From Candidatus Enterocloster faecavium (GTDB lineage: Bacteria; Bacillota; Clostridia; Lachnospirales; Lachnospiraceae): a stretch of 38,119 bases of DNA. Position 1 is the first letter of the stretch. Every line of letters begins with the position of its first letter. Of this stretch, positions 1 through 8,326 are shown in pieces. The notes beneath the pieces are model-generated. The model ran no database searches and was not told the DNA's origin. It saw nothing but the letters and a program-made list of their open reading frames with translations. The stretch covers positions 1-38,119 of the forward strand of contig DWYS01000064.1 in the NCBI GenBank assembly GCA_019118585.1, given 5' to 3'. The position numbers and the translations under genes are program-made.

Positions 1-369
1 AAATACGTCGAGGTTTCTAATGCGGAATTGAAGCTGCTCAGTGAGAGTCGGAAGGTATCGAACCTCCTGTTCTCTCTTGACTTCTTCCAGAAACAGCCGG
101 TTGGCGACAAGGTACAGCCTTGCGCCTATACGATTTATATGACGGATGACGAAGGCGTGCCGGTTAGCGACAGACAGACCGTAATCGCAGACCGAACCAG
201 CCTGAATGCTTCCGAGCGAGTCTTCCGGGTACGGTTCAACTTGAAAGCAGGCGCTTATGACAGCAAGAAGATATACCGTTTAGTCATAGCAAACGATACA
301 GACGTGCCGGAGGAAGTAGCGTTCCATATCGACATAGCCTTTGCGGATGACTTTGGATTTGACTTGTAA
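1..369 (+). CDS. pglZ: BREX type 1 phosphatase PglZ, C-terminal end (5' truncated by window)
   Basis: The reading frame is open from base 1, so this is the end of a larger gene and the TTG at 28 is not a real start. The 122 visible codons are a beta-rich C-terminal domain ending in DDFGFDL. I recognise it as the tail of the PglZ alkaline-phosphatase-like protein of BREX type 1, mainly because it is followed 15 bp later by brxL, the order pglZ-brxL being usual for type 1. PglZ is a core BREX component needed for phage exclusion and host methylation. The catalytic phosphatase domain lies outside the window, so the assignment rests on the tail and on context. Confidence 0.8.
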   Translation, partial: KYVEVSNAELKLLSESRKVSNLLFSLDFFQKQPVGDKVQPCAYTIYMTDDEGVPVSDRQTVIADRTSLNASERVFRVRFNLKAGAYDSKKIYRLVIANDTDVPEEVAFHIDIAFADDFGFDL

Positions 370-384
370 AGGAGGTTTTGAGGG

Positions 385-2511
385 ATGAGCGATTACATAG
401 AAGGGAATGCCATCGAGGATGCAAATGCGGAAATTAACCGCAAGTTGCATCAGGCTTTTGACGGCAGGATTGTCCGTAAAGACCTCACAAAGAAGATTAA
501 AGAGGGCGCAAATGTGCCGGTCTACGTTCTTGAGTTCCTTTTGGGACAGTATTGCAGTTCGGACGACCCGGATGTCATTGAAGCTGGCGTGAACAATGTC
601 AAACATATATTGGCAGAAAATTATGTTCGCCCGGACGAGGCGCAGAAAATCCTGTCACTTCTTCGGCAAAGGGGCAGTTATACGGTTATTGATAAGATTA
701 CCGTAAATCTGAACATCCGCTATGATATGTATGAGGCAGAGTTTTCCAATCTGGGATTAAAAAATATCCCGATCAGTGAGGAATATCCAGCCAAGTATGA
801 CCGGTTGCTCTGCGGCGGCATCTGGTGTATTGTGCAGTTAGATTATGAAACAGAGAATGAATTTGCTCCTGAAATTCTCTCGGCTTCAGGAGATTACATT
901 CAGTCAAAAAAGAAGCGTCAGAAGAATATAACTCCGATTAGCATCCGAAAACTGACGCCAATCCAGATGCCTCATGTAGACATTGATGAATTAAAGCAGG
1001 GCCGCAAAGCCTTTACCGAGGAAGAATGGATCAAGGTGCTGCTGCGCTCTATTGGCATGGAACCGGACAAGTTCAATGACCGCGAGAGGTGGCTTCTGCT
1101 GGCTCGGATGCTGCCTCTTGTAGAAAATAACTTTAACCTTTGTGAGCTGGGACCGCGCAGCACTGGCAAATCCCATATCTACAAGGAGATTTCACCCAAC
1201 AGCATCCTTGTCTCCGGCGGTCAGACAACCGTGGCGAATCTGTTCTACAATATGGGCAGAAAAACCGTAGGACTGGTAGGGCTTTGGGACTGCGTCGCTT
1301 TCGATGAAGTTGCCGGAATCCATTTCAAGGACAAGGACGGCATTCAGATTATGAAGGATTACATGGCTTCCGGTTCCTTCGCCCGCGGCAAGGAAGAGAA
1401 GGCGGCAAGTGCTTCTATGGTCTTTGTTGGAAACATCAATCAGAGTGTGGATGTACTGCTGAAAACGTCCAGCCTTTTTGACCCGTTCCCGCCTGAGATG
1501 GGGACGGACACGGCATTTCTTGACCGAATCCATTGTTATATCCCCGGTTGGGAAATCCCGAAGTTCAGGCCGGAACACTTTACCGATGACTACGGCTTTA
1601 TTACAGATTATCTCGCCGAATTTATTAGAGAGCTGCGCAAGGAGCAGCATGGAGACGAACTGGACAAATATTTCCGTCTCGGCAAGAACCTCAACCAGCG
1701 CGATACTATTGCTGTCCGTAAAATGACAGACGGTTTTATCAAACTGCTGTACCCAAACGGTGAATACACCAAGGAGCAGCTTGAAGAAATCCTGAAAATC
1801 TCTCTGGAGATGCGGAGGCGGGTAAAGGAACAGCTCAAAAAGCTGGGCGGCATGGAATTTTACGATGTCAATTTCTCCTACATTGATTTGGATACGTTTG
1901 AAGAGCGTTATGTCAGTGTACCGGAACAGGGCAGCGGCAAACTCATCCCGGAAGGCATCTGCAATCCGGGACAGGTTTACACCGTTTCCCAGGGGAAATC
2001 CGGCATGATTGGCGTGTTCCGGCTAGAATCACAAATGCTGCCGGGTAACGGCAAATTCGAGCGCACCGGTATTGGTTCGGATTCAAAGAGCAAAGAAGCG
2101 GCAAATACCGCCTTCAACTACCTGAAAGCAAATGCGAGCAGGATCAGCGGCTCCATCAGCACAACGATAAAAGATTACATTATCAATTATCAGGATTTGC
2201 AGGGAATCGGCATGACCGAAAAGCTTGCCCTTCCTACCTTGATTGCCCTTTGTTCGATTGCACTCAACAAACCGGCCATCAGCAGTCTTGTCGTTTTAGG
2301 CGAAATCAGTATAGCTGGTACGATGATCAAGGTTGACGAACTGGCTAACTCACTTCAAGTCTGCCTCGACAGCGGAGCCAAGAAGGTTCTTTTGCCAATC
2401 ACCTCAGCAGCTGATCTTGGTACAGTTCCCGCTGAATTAATCGGGTGCTTTAATCTAATCTTTTATCAAAGCGCAGAAGACGCAGTGTATAAGGCACTAG
2501 GCGTGGAGTAA
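385..2511 (+). CDS. brxL: BREX system Lon-like AAA+ protein BrxL
   Basis: A 708-residue protein of the length usual for BrxL. An N-terminal region (about 1-200) precedes an AAA+ module with Walker A GPRSTGKS (256-263) and Walker B VAFDEV (304-309). The C-terminus (about 520-708) has the Lon proteolytic-domain fold signature ending in AKKVLLP. Published structures of BrxL show a ring-shaped, DNA-dependent ATPase resembling MCM helicases, and ATPase function is needed for phage restriction. The start is supported by AAAGGAGG at 368-375. It follows pglZ by 15 bp and is probably co-transcribed. The Lon Ser and Lys positions do not look conserved (see findings). Confidence 0.95.
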   Translation: MSDYIEGNAIEDANAEINRKLHQAFDGRIVRKDLTKKIKEGANVPVYVLEFLLGQYCSSDDPDVIEAGVNNVKHILAENYVRPDEAQKILSLLRQRGSYTVIDKITVNLNIRYDMYEAEFSNLGLKNIPISEEYPAKYDRLLCGGIWCIVQLDYETENEFAPEILSASGDYIQSKKKRQKNITPISIRKLTPIQMPHVDIDELKQGRKAFTEEEWIKVLLRSIGMEPDKFNDRERWLLLARMLPLVENNFNLCELGPRSTGKSHIYKEISPNSILVSGGQTTVANLFYNMGRKTVGLVGLWDCVAFDEVAGIHFKDKDGIQIMKDYMASGSFARGKEEKAASASMVFVGNINQSVDVLLKTSSLFDPFPPEMGTDTAFLDRIHCYIPGWEIPKFRPEHFTDDYGFITDYLAEFIRELRKEQHGDELDKYFRLGKNLNQRDTIAVRKMTDGFIKLLYPNGEYTKEQLEEILKISLEMRRRVKEQLKKLGGMEFYDVNFSYIDLDTFEERYVSVPEQGSGKLIPEGICNPGQVYTVSQGKSGMIGVFRLESQMLPGNGKFERTGIGSDSKSKEAANTAFNYLKANASRISGSISTTIKDYIINYQDLQGIGMTEKLALPTLIALCSIALNKPAISSLVVLGEISIAGTMIKVDELANSLQVCLDSGAKKVLLPITSAADLGTVPAELIGCFNLIFYQSAEDAVYKALGVE

Positions 2512-2643
2512 AGTTACAGAAGAGCTGAGGTGGGCATTTTCTACAGCGTGGGCAAGTTGTGGACTTTGTCCATGCTGCTTAGACTGTAAATGCTCATCTA
2601 TTTGCTAAATTGAACACTTCGAAAAAGGAGGACAGAGTGTCAA

Positions 2644-3465
2644 ATGCGTTTTAGAACAAAAAGAGTTTTGGCCACAGTTATTATTGCTGTCATTCTCATA
2701 TTTGGTGTTCCCATTTTCATTAACGAATGCTACAAACACGGTGGCTACGTTACCTTATGGAATGCTTCCGATGTGCTTTCTTATTATGGAACCTTGCTTA
2801 CGGCTGCTGTAACAATCGTAACACTTTGGGGAACGATCATTTTCACTAGAAAACAAATCCATCATGACAATTATCTTAGAGAAGAACAAGAAAAGTGGAG
2901 AAAAATAGAAACTATTTTCACCGAAGCCTTGAATTCAATCAACCCGATAAGTATTTTTACCTCAACCATGGATAATGGCCTTGCTGATCCAACAGCTGCT
3001 ATCAATTTGCTTCAAAAATATCAGATATCATGCAAAACTATTGTGGACAAACTGAATGCCTATCTAAATATTGTTGACTACCCAAAAGTCAAAGATCTCC
3101 ATGGTGAAATGAAAACAGTGTCTGACCAGTATTTTCAAATTGGCCAGGAGCTTGTCAATGAATACACAAATCTTCGTCTTCTTTCTCACAGGCAAGCGGC
3201 ACAGGAAACTCTCGACATAGAAGCAAGAAATCCAGGTACATCTTCACCTGAGACGATTCTATTTTGTAGGAATGTTCTGCGTGATACCGATTCAATACAG
3301 CTTGAGGATATACAAAATAACATTGCAAACTGTAATAAAAAATTTGTTTCCGAGTATGAAAATTCCTTTAGAAAACTATTGCAGAAAAAGGGCGCAACAT
3401 TTGAAATTATAAATCGGGATATACAAAAACAGGCCAATGATATTTTATATCTTTGGAGAAGATGA
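2644..3465 (+). CDS. Two-TM membrane protein of unknown function, BREX-associated
   Basis: A 273-residue protein that I cannot assign to a named family. It has two hydrophobic segments near the N-terminus (about 7-26 and 46-68), then a basic RKQ stretch and about 200 mostly helical, charged residues, probably cytoplasmic. The start is set by AAGGAGG about 10 bp upstream. It is 132 bp after brxL on the same strand and shares its lower GC. Small membrane proteins with a long helical tail are common in defence islands and often act as effectors or abortive-infection proteins. A defence role here is inferred only from position. Confidence 0.8.
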   Translation: MRFRTKRVLATVIIAVILIFGVPIFINECYKHGGYVTLWNASDVLSYYGTLLTAAVTIVTLWGTIIFTRKQIHHDNYLREEQEKWRKIETIFTEALNSINPISIFTSTMDNGLADPTAAINLLQKYQISCKTIVDKLNAYLNIVDYPKVKDLHGEMKTVSDQYFQIGQELVNEYTNLRLLSHRQAAQETLDIEARNPGTSSPETILFCRNVLRDTDSIQLEDIQNNIANCNKKFVSEYENSFRKLLQKKGATFEIINRDIQKQANDILYLWRR

Positions 3466-3597
3466 TTATGCCAACATGGCTATTCTTGTTTCCGGGGTTC
3501 TTCCACAAATATCCCTTCTCCGGCTGAGTATTCCGGGCGATTCTGAACCGTCATTCCGGAAGCACAGGTTCTTCCGCGAAAATCCGTTCCTTAATAA

Positions 3598-3677
3598 AGT
3601 GCAATTTCGATAATCTAACATTTCAGGTATACATATAAATTTTGCGATGAAGGATTACGGAAAAATGCGGAAGAACC
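3598..3677 (+). repeat. 80-bp direct repeat, copy 1
   Basis: Aligned by eye to 3705-3784, 65 of 80 positions match (about 81%), with no gaps and an offset of 107 bp. The shared core includes ACATATAAATTTT. The copy ends in GCGGAAGAACC, and the reverse complement of that 11-mer stands at 3567-3577. The repeat is too long and too diverged for a CRISPR unit. Confidence 0.8.
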
Positions 3678-3704
3678 TCCCGCCCAAGAATATCCATCTG
3701 GCAA

Positions 3705-3784
3705 AATGCGCTTTCAATAATCTAGCATTTCTGGTACACATATAAATTTTCCGATAAAGGATAGTGGGAAAATGTGGAAAAACC
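3705..3784 (+). repeat. 80-bp direct repeat, copy 2
   Basis: Second copy of the unit at 3598-3677, separated from it by 27 bp. It ends in GTGGAAAAACC. An inverted, related motif (GGTTCTTCCACA) stands at 3496-3507. The divergence between copies implies an old duplication or independent decay. Confidence 0.8.
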
Positions 3785-3791
3785 ATGCAGC

Positions 3792-3820
3792 GGGGCCGCC
3801 ACTCTGGTGTGGCAAGCCCC
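3792..3820. terminator. GC-rich hairpin downstream of the STAND gene (possible terminator)
   Basis: GGGGC and GCCAC pair with GTGGC and GCCCC around a 6-nt loop, with a small internal bulge. It stands in AT-rich sequence 80 bp past the stop of the minus-strand NTPase gene. On the minus strand a short T run follows only after about 11 bases, so termination is plausible but not strongly supported. Confidence 0.35.
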
Positions 3821-3899
3821 GGCACAATCATCCGAATCTTCAGAAATTTGACTGAAAATCTATTTTCCTAAATGTCATCTTTGAATTTATAAGATTTGT

Positions 3900-6800
3900 T
3901 TAACTATTTAATCTACATATTTTACCTGTTACACAATCACCCTCATAGATAAATACAGCCTCCCAATCACTCCATTTTGTAATAGAATAATTCCCTGCAT
4001 GAATTTCTTTTTCAGCATCTACCAGCCAAATAAGCTTCATCCCCTTATTATCAAGGAATGCATCTAAAATATCTTTTCGAACAACAACACTATTTATCTC
4101 TTGTGTCATATTCGTATCAAAGGCAGCTAGAATTCCATTAGAATCATAGTAAAACCCATCTGCCTCTTGCTGCCTCAAATTCATCATTTCAATCAGTTCG
4201 GCGCATGGTGCACTTCGGGAAATCACACTTTCTTTTGTTGCATCATATTCTTCTTCCCACAATAAGTCCGTTGTTGCATGAAGAATTTTGCCTATTTTTC
4301 TCTTAATTTGTCGTTGTATTGTTTTCTTCTTGAATGGAACCTCTGAAATTTCAAAGTCATCTTCCTCACTATCCACTGATTCTTCTGCTGCCTGCCCCTT
4401 GCCATCAGCCGAACAGGAATATTTATGCAATAGTGTCTCTAACAAGGGAAAATTTGGAACCCTCACCGTTTCAGTAACCGCTTCGTACTCACCAGTTTGA
4501 AGCTGTACATCCACCCAGGCATATGCATTCAATTCTCTACAACTCGGTGCCCAGGGATATTCTCGGTTAAAAACAGAATAAGATTCATTATGAGAAGCCG
4601 TATCAATCGTAATAACCGATTTCCCATTTTCTGCACACCTAGAAAGTTCGTTTGCCTGTTCTGGAGTGACAAAATACGCATACAGCCAGCTCCACACCAA
4701 TAGCTTTTCTATATTCAAATCTCTACGTCCTGTATCACAATACTTTGTCAAACATATCCACTTAATCCCATCATGGTCTGTCAGAATCAGCGTATTCTTT
4801 AATTCATCTAAAAAAATTCCTTTTGTTTCTAACCATCTCTTCTGCGCTGCCTCTGTAGAAATATCAATATGATTGTTTTCCTCTCGCCCCTCGATTATCA
4901 ATTTATCCAAAGCATCGAATTTGGGAGCAGCAGCGCAAACCATAAATTTTTTATTTAAAGTTGGATCAAAGTCTCTGACGTATGGTTCCCACGCTCCCTC
5001 AAATTTGATTTCTTCTTTTACTGAATAGTTCCAGCGATCTACCATCTTGCAATGATCTGAAATACGAGCTAACATGTTATACATTGTAATCCATTGATAC
5101 TTTTTCCCAATTCTTTCAATCTTTACAGTCTGATGTCTATCATAACTGCCACAATGCTGATCGTGTTCTCCAAAGTATTCTTCAGAAAAACCTAGTTCTG
5201 TTTGGATATAATAAACAGCGTAATTGAACATTTTTTTATCATCCACATCAAAACTGTGTAGAGCACTCTGGAAAACATAGCGGCCAAAGTCCCCATACAT
5301 TCCCATACTCTCAAATCGCATAGAATGGATTAACCAGAACATCGCTCCACTATAGTCCTTTTCCAAATAATGTTGATCTTCTATCTCTGGAATCACATCA
5401 GAATTATACGGAGGTTTAATTTTATCTCGCCTTATAATACCGGTGTATTCCGGATTCTCATAAAGGAATCGCTCAATAATTAGCCGGGCATAGTCTCTAA
5501 GCAGAATATCTGGATATACTTTTTCCTGATTGAACACCGTATTATAGACATATTCCGCCAAGGCTTGAAATTCCCCGTCATCTGTCCGCTTACAGCAAGC
5601 GCCAAATACAATTCCATATAGACGCTGAATAATATAAGGGTCATCTACATTCTTAAATTTTTCAAGAATACTCTGACATAGGTTAAAATGTTCTTTCAAA
5701 ATCTCTATCATAGCTTTTGATGTATAATCTCTTAACCATCGATTAGATGAAGACAAAATCCAGCCAAATAGCGTTAACAACAATTCTATCTGCTTTTCAT
5801 TTGTTATTTCAAGTTTTTCTCCACTATCATACATCTTAATGAGCTGTATGGTTCTGTCGGCGTCATTACTTGTCAGTTGATTTATATAAATTGTCCAAAG
5901 GTAATCTCTTTTATTCAGCTTATAGCCGGAAAGAAAGCTATGAAGATAATCTGCACTAAACGGATGTGAAATTTTCACGCTGTTTCCAATCAGCATCGGC
6001 CATAAATCTTCTGGACTACAGGGGTACTTTTTCAGCAAGACCAAAAAATATTCTGTTGGAATGTATCGGTTATCCCTCCATTGGAAAGAATCTATATATC
6101 TTGAAAAAATTAGCCATTTATCGTCAAGGTTTTTCAAATTATCGATTATGTCAATACACTCTTCCCCATATTTTTCTGCATACAGCGCACAGACATTTAC
6201 AAACATATCAATGTTCCAGGAGCTACCTATTTTTCCCTTTTGTATTTTCAAAATCTTCTCAGACAGATATGTACGCGTTTCTTCTCTCGTTTGACATTTT
6301 TTTATAATTGCTTTTGCACAGTAGTAATCATTCATCTGGTCAAAAGCAAAATACATTGTTTCTACTCCCTCAAAGATGGAATCATGAAGAATATGCTCTT
6401 TCAGAAGCTGACTCACAAAAGGCGCCGCGCTCATTCCATATTCAATCCAAAAACTCAAATGGAGCAGTTCCTTCTTAGGAATGAATCGCTTCTCGTGCAG
6501 CACTAACCATTCTGAAATTTCTGTAATTAAGGGACTCAAAATATCTTCGTCCTCTATATAGCCTTTTGGCTGTAACTCTTTCGCAAAACGCCGATAAATA
6601 TTTTTATTAGCATGCGCAATCAGTCTATCGTACAGTGTAGGCAAGCTTACCTCTTCACCATTGTATGTTTTACAATACAGGGTGAGAAAAAGGGGATTTG
6701 ACATTTCATAGCCGAAATATTCCAACGGAGTAAATGGAATGTTATAATGATTTAAAAATTCTCTTACTGCCTGGACACTGTTGTCCTCAAATCCTCTATG

Positions 6801-8237
6801 AACCATGGTTATAACATCTTCCTGTCCCTTCAAGACCGAATCTGGCAAAATTGACTCTTGGTATTCCGAACGGTAGGATAAAACTAACCGAACCATGGGA
6901 GAGCGTTTTACCTTATCGATTATAGATGACAGACCTAATTTCCACAGTTTTTTATTCCATGTCTCGTTAAGGGCATCAATGAAAACCGGTACAATATAGT
7001 TATTTTTTTCTCCAATAGCTTCCAAGATATCAATCAGATCCTCAAAACTATAATTTAGTTTTAAGTTCTTCATAATCTGTTCATGGATTGGTTCATCAGT
7101 AAAATAAATCCCTGCTATCAATAGTAGCCCCATTCTTTCATCACTAAGAAGGCTCTGCATCTTTGAGGCCAAAAGTTGTGATTTTCCTGTTCCTGCTCTG
7201 CCAGAGATAGTCAATATATTGCCCTGCAATAACTGTCTTTCTCTTTCAGAAATTATTATCTTATCCGGTAATTCTATTAAAGTATTCAGTTTATGTATCC
7301 GGCTCTCTAAATCCTGATATTTTTTGAATGCTTCATTTCGCTCTTTCCGGTCCCTTTCCTTGTCACAGAAAAACGTATACTTTTCGTTCCGTTCCACCTC
7401 CAGATTTTTTCGTTTTTTTACTAATTCATCCAAAAAAGTCGCAACAGACAAGCGTACTGTCCTGTCCCATTCGACAGACTCGTATAACGTTTCAGCATTT
7501 ACCTCTGGAAGAGCTAATACGCTTTTTTCTAGTTTCTTTAAATAATCTTTTCTATGACCTTGACTTAGCAATGCTCTTATCTCATCAAGTAAATATCTCT
7601 TCTTTCCATTAAGATATTGTACCGCCTTTTGGTCGTGAATAAACAATGATAACTCATCTGAAAATACCGTTTCAACATTGAAATCACGGTTATATCGTTC
7701 TCCAAGTTCACTCAACATATAGCCCGTATGAGTTACAAACCATTCTGGCTGAATCGAGTGATTCCCAAAATAATATAAGCCAAGATAAGGATATTTACTC
7801 CTTATAAGATCAAGAATCGCCTCATCCGTAATTAATTGTATTTCTATATTTGCTTTTCTTAAACTTTCTATCGCATTCTTATACCCATCTGATGTAGCTT
7901 CAATAGGCCTGTTACAAAAAAGATATACAAGGTCAACAATTCCCTCCTTACCTGTGTAGTACTCGACAGTCTTCTCCGCAGAATCTTTTATCTGTTTATA
8001 TTTTACATCATGGTCAAAAAATTTTGCCTGAAAACCAATCCAACGTCTATTTTTTTCATCATATATAGGCTCTGTCTCCAGCCCATGATTATTTGGATTA
8101 GCATGAAGATACTTAAACTGTTTATTCTCAGAGAGATTTTCATTAGCAAATAACTGACGACAAAGATCTTCAAACTTTAACCGAATCCCACGTGCATCAT
8201 GATTATATGTAAGAAAACTTTCCCAGTTTATTCGCAT
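3900..8237 (-). CDS. STAND NTPase with N-terminal Mrr-like nuclease domain (Avs-like defence sensor)
   Basis: A 1445-residue protein in three parts. Residues 1-150 look like a PD-(D/E)XK nuclease of the Mrr/Cap4 kind, with FEDLC at 22-26, Glu54 and the Gln-Ala-Lys strand at 70-72. A helical linker leads to a P-loop NTPase: Walker A GRAGTGKS (346-353), Walker B with the STAND signature DALNE (421-425) and an arginine sensor SYRSEY (454-459). The remaining roughly 900 residues are helical and repeat-like, as in target-sensing C-termini. This layout and length fit the Avs antiviral STAND family, which recognises conserved phage proteins and then degrades DNA. Subtype and target cannot be told by eye. 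The RBS GAGGAG lies just upstream. The gene is much more AT-rich than the core genes, pointing to horizontal transfer. Confidence 0.85.
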   Translation of the reverse strand: MRINWESFLTYNHDARGIRLKFEDLCRQLFANENLSENKQFKYLHANPNNHGLETEPIYDEKNRRWIGFQAKFFDHDVKYKQIKDSAEKTVEYYTGKEGIVDLVYLFCNRPIEATSDGYKNAIESLRKANIEIQLITDEAILDLIRSKYPYLGLYYFGNHSIQPEWFVTHTGYMLSELGERYNRDFNVETVFSDELSLFIHDQKAVQYLNGKKRYLLDEIRALLSQGHRKDYLKKLEKSVLALPEVNAETLYESVEWDRTVRLSVATFLDELVKKRKNLEVERNEKYTFFCDKERDRKERNEAFKKYQDLESRIHKLNTLIELPDKIIISERERQLLQGNILTISGRAGTGKSQLLASKMQSLLSDERMGLLLIAGIYFTDEPIHEQIMKNLKLNYSFEDLIDILEAIGEKNNYIVPVFIDALNETWNKKLWKLGLSSIIDKVKRSPMVRLVLSYRSEYQESILPDSVLKGQEDVITMVHRGFEDNSVQAVREFLNHYNIPFTPLEYFGYEMSNPLFLTLYCKTYNGEEVSLPTLYDRLIAHANKNIYRRFAKELQPKGYIEDEDILSPLITEISEWLVLHEKRFIPKKELLHLSFWIEYGMSAAPFVSQLLKEHILHDSIFEGVETMYFAFDQMNDYYCAKAIIKKCQTREETRTYLSEKILKIQKGKIGSSWNIDMFVNVCALYAEKYGEECIDIIDNLKNLDDKWLIFSRYIDSFQWRDNRYIPTEYFLVLLKKYPCSPEDLWPMLIGNSVKISHPFSADYLHSFLSGYKLNKRDYLWTIYINQLTSNDADRTIQLIKMYDSGEKLEITNEKQIELLLTLFGWILSSSNRWLRDYTSKAMIEILKEHFNLCQSILEKFKNVDDPYIIQRLYGIVFGACCKRTDDGEFQALAEYVYNTVFNQEKVYPDILLRDYARLIIERFLYENPEYTGIIRRDKIKPPYNSDVIPEIEDQHYLEKDYSGAMFWLIHSMRFESMGMYGDFGRYVFQSALHSFDVDDKKMFNYAVYYIQTELGFSEEYFGEHDQHCGSYDRHQTVKIERIGKKYQWITMYNMLARISDHCKMVDRWNYSVKEEIKFEGAWEPYVRDFDPTLNKKFMVCAAAPKFDALDKLIIEGREENNHIDISTEAAQKRWLETKGIFLDELKNTLILTDHDGIKWICLTKYCDTGRRDLNIEKLLVWSWLYAYFVTPEQANELSRCAENGKSVITIDTASHNESYSVFNREYPWAPSCRELNAYAWVDVQLQTGEYEAVTETVRVPNFPLLETLLHKYSCSADGKGQAAEESVDSEEDDFEISEVPFKKKTIQRQIKRKIGKILHATTDLLWEEEYDATKESVISRSAPCAELIEMMNLRQQEADGFYYDSNGILAAFDTNMTQEINSVVVRKDILDAFLDNKGMKLIWLVDAEKEIHAGNYSITKWSDWEAVFIYEGDCVTGKICRLNS

Positions 8238-8259
8238 CTCAAGCTCCTCGTATCGTAAA

Positions 8260-8287
8260 ATGATAATTTTAATCTTACCGATTTTAA
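8260..8287 (-). promoter_or_regulatory. Candidate sigma-A promoter of the STAND NTPase gene
   Basis: On the minus strand, TTAAAA (-35) and TATCAT (-10, 5 of 6) are 16 bp apart and lie about 25 bp upstream of the start codon. The sequence is AT-rich, so chance matches are likely. Its position in the 89-bp gap after rlmD fits. Confidence 0.4.
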
Positions 8288-8302
8288 GCTATTTAGATTA
8301 AA
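8268..8302. repeat. 8-bp inverted repeat overlapping the STAND gene promoter region
   Basis: TTTAATCT (8268-8275) and AGATTAAA (8295-8302) are perfect inverted repeats 19 bp apart, flanking and overlapping the candidate -35 and spacer. The lack of a T run argues against a terminator for rlmD. A repressor site is possible. Confidence 0.5.
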
Positions 8303-8326
8303 GCCAATATCAGTATATGGGTTACT

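Larger units (their letters stand above)
3466..3899. other. 434-bp non-coding spacer with repeats inside the defence island
   Basis: No credible gene is seen here. The two flanking genes converge on it. It holds two 80-bp direct repeats, inverted copies of the repeat end motif on their left side, and a GC-rich hairpin at 3792-3820. The repeat content in a convergent spacer suggests either a remnant of a mobile element or a cluster of small structured elements. No transposase fragment was found. Confidence 0.7.

Noticed and set aside
3598-3784. Possible CRISPR array
   Set aside because: Only two units, 80 bp long and 19% diverged, with a single 27-bp spacer and no cas genes.
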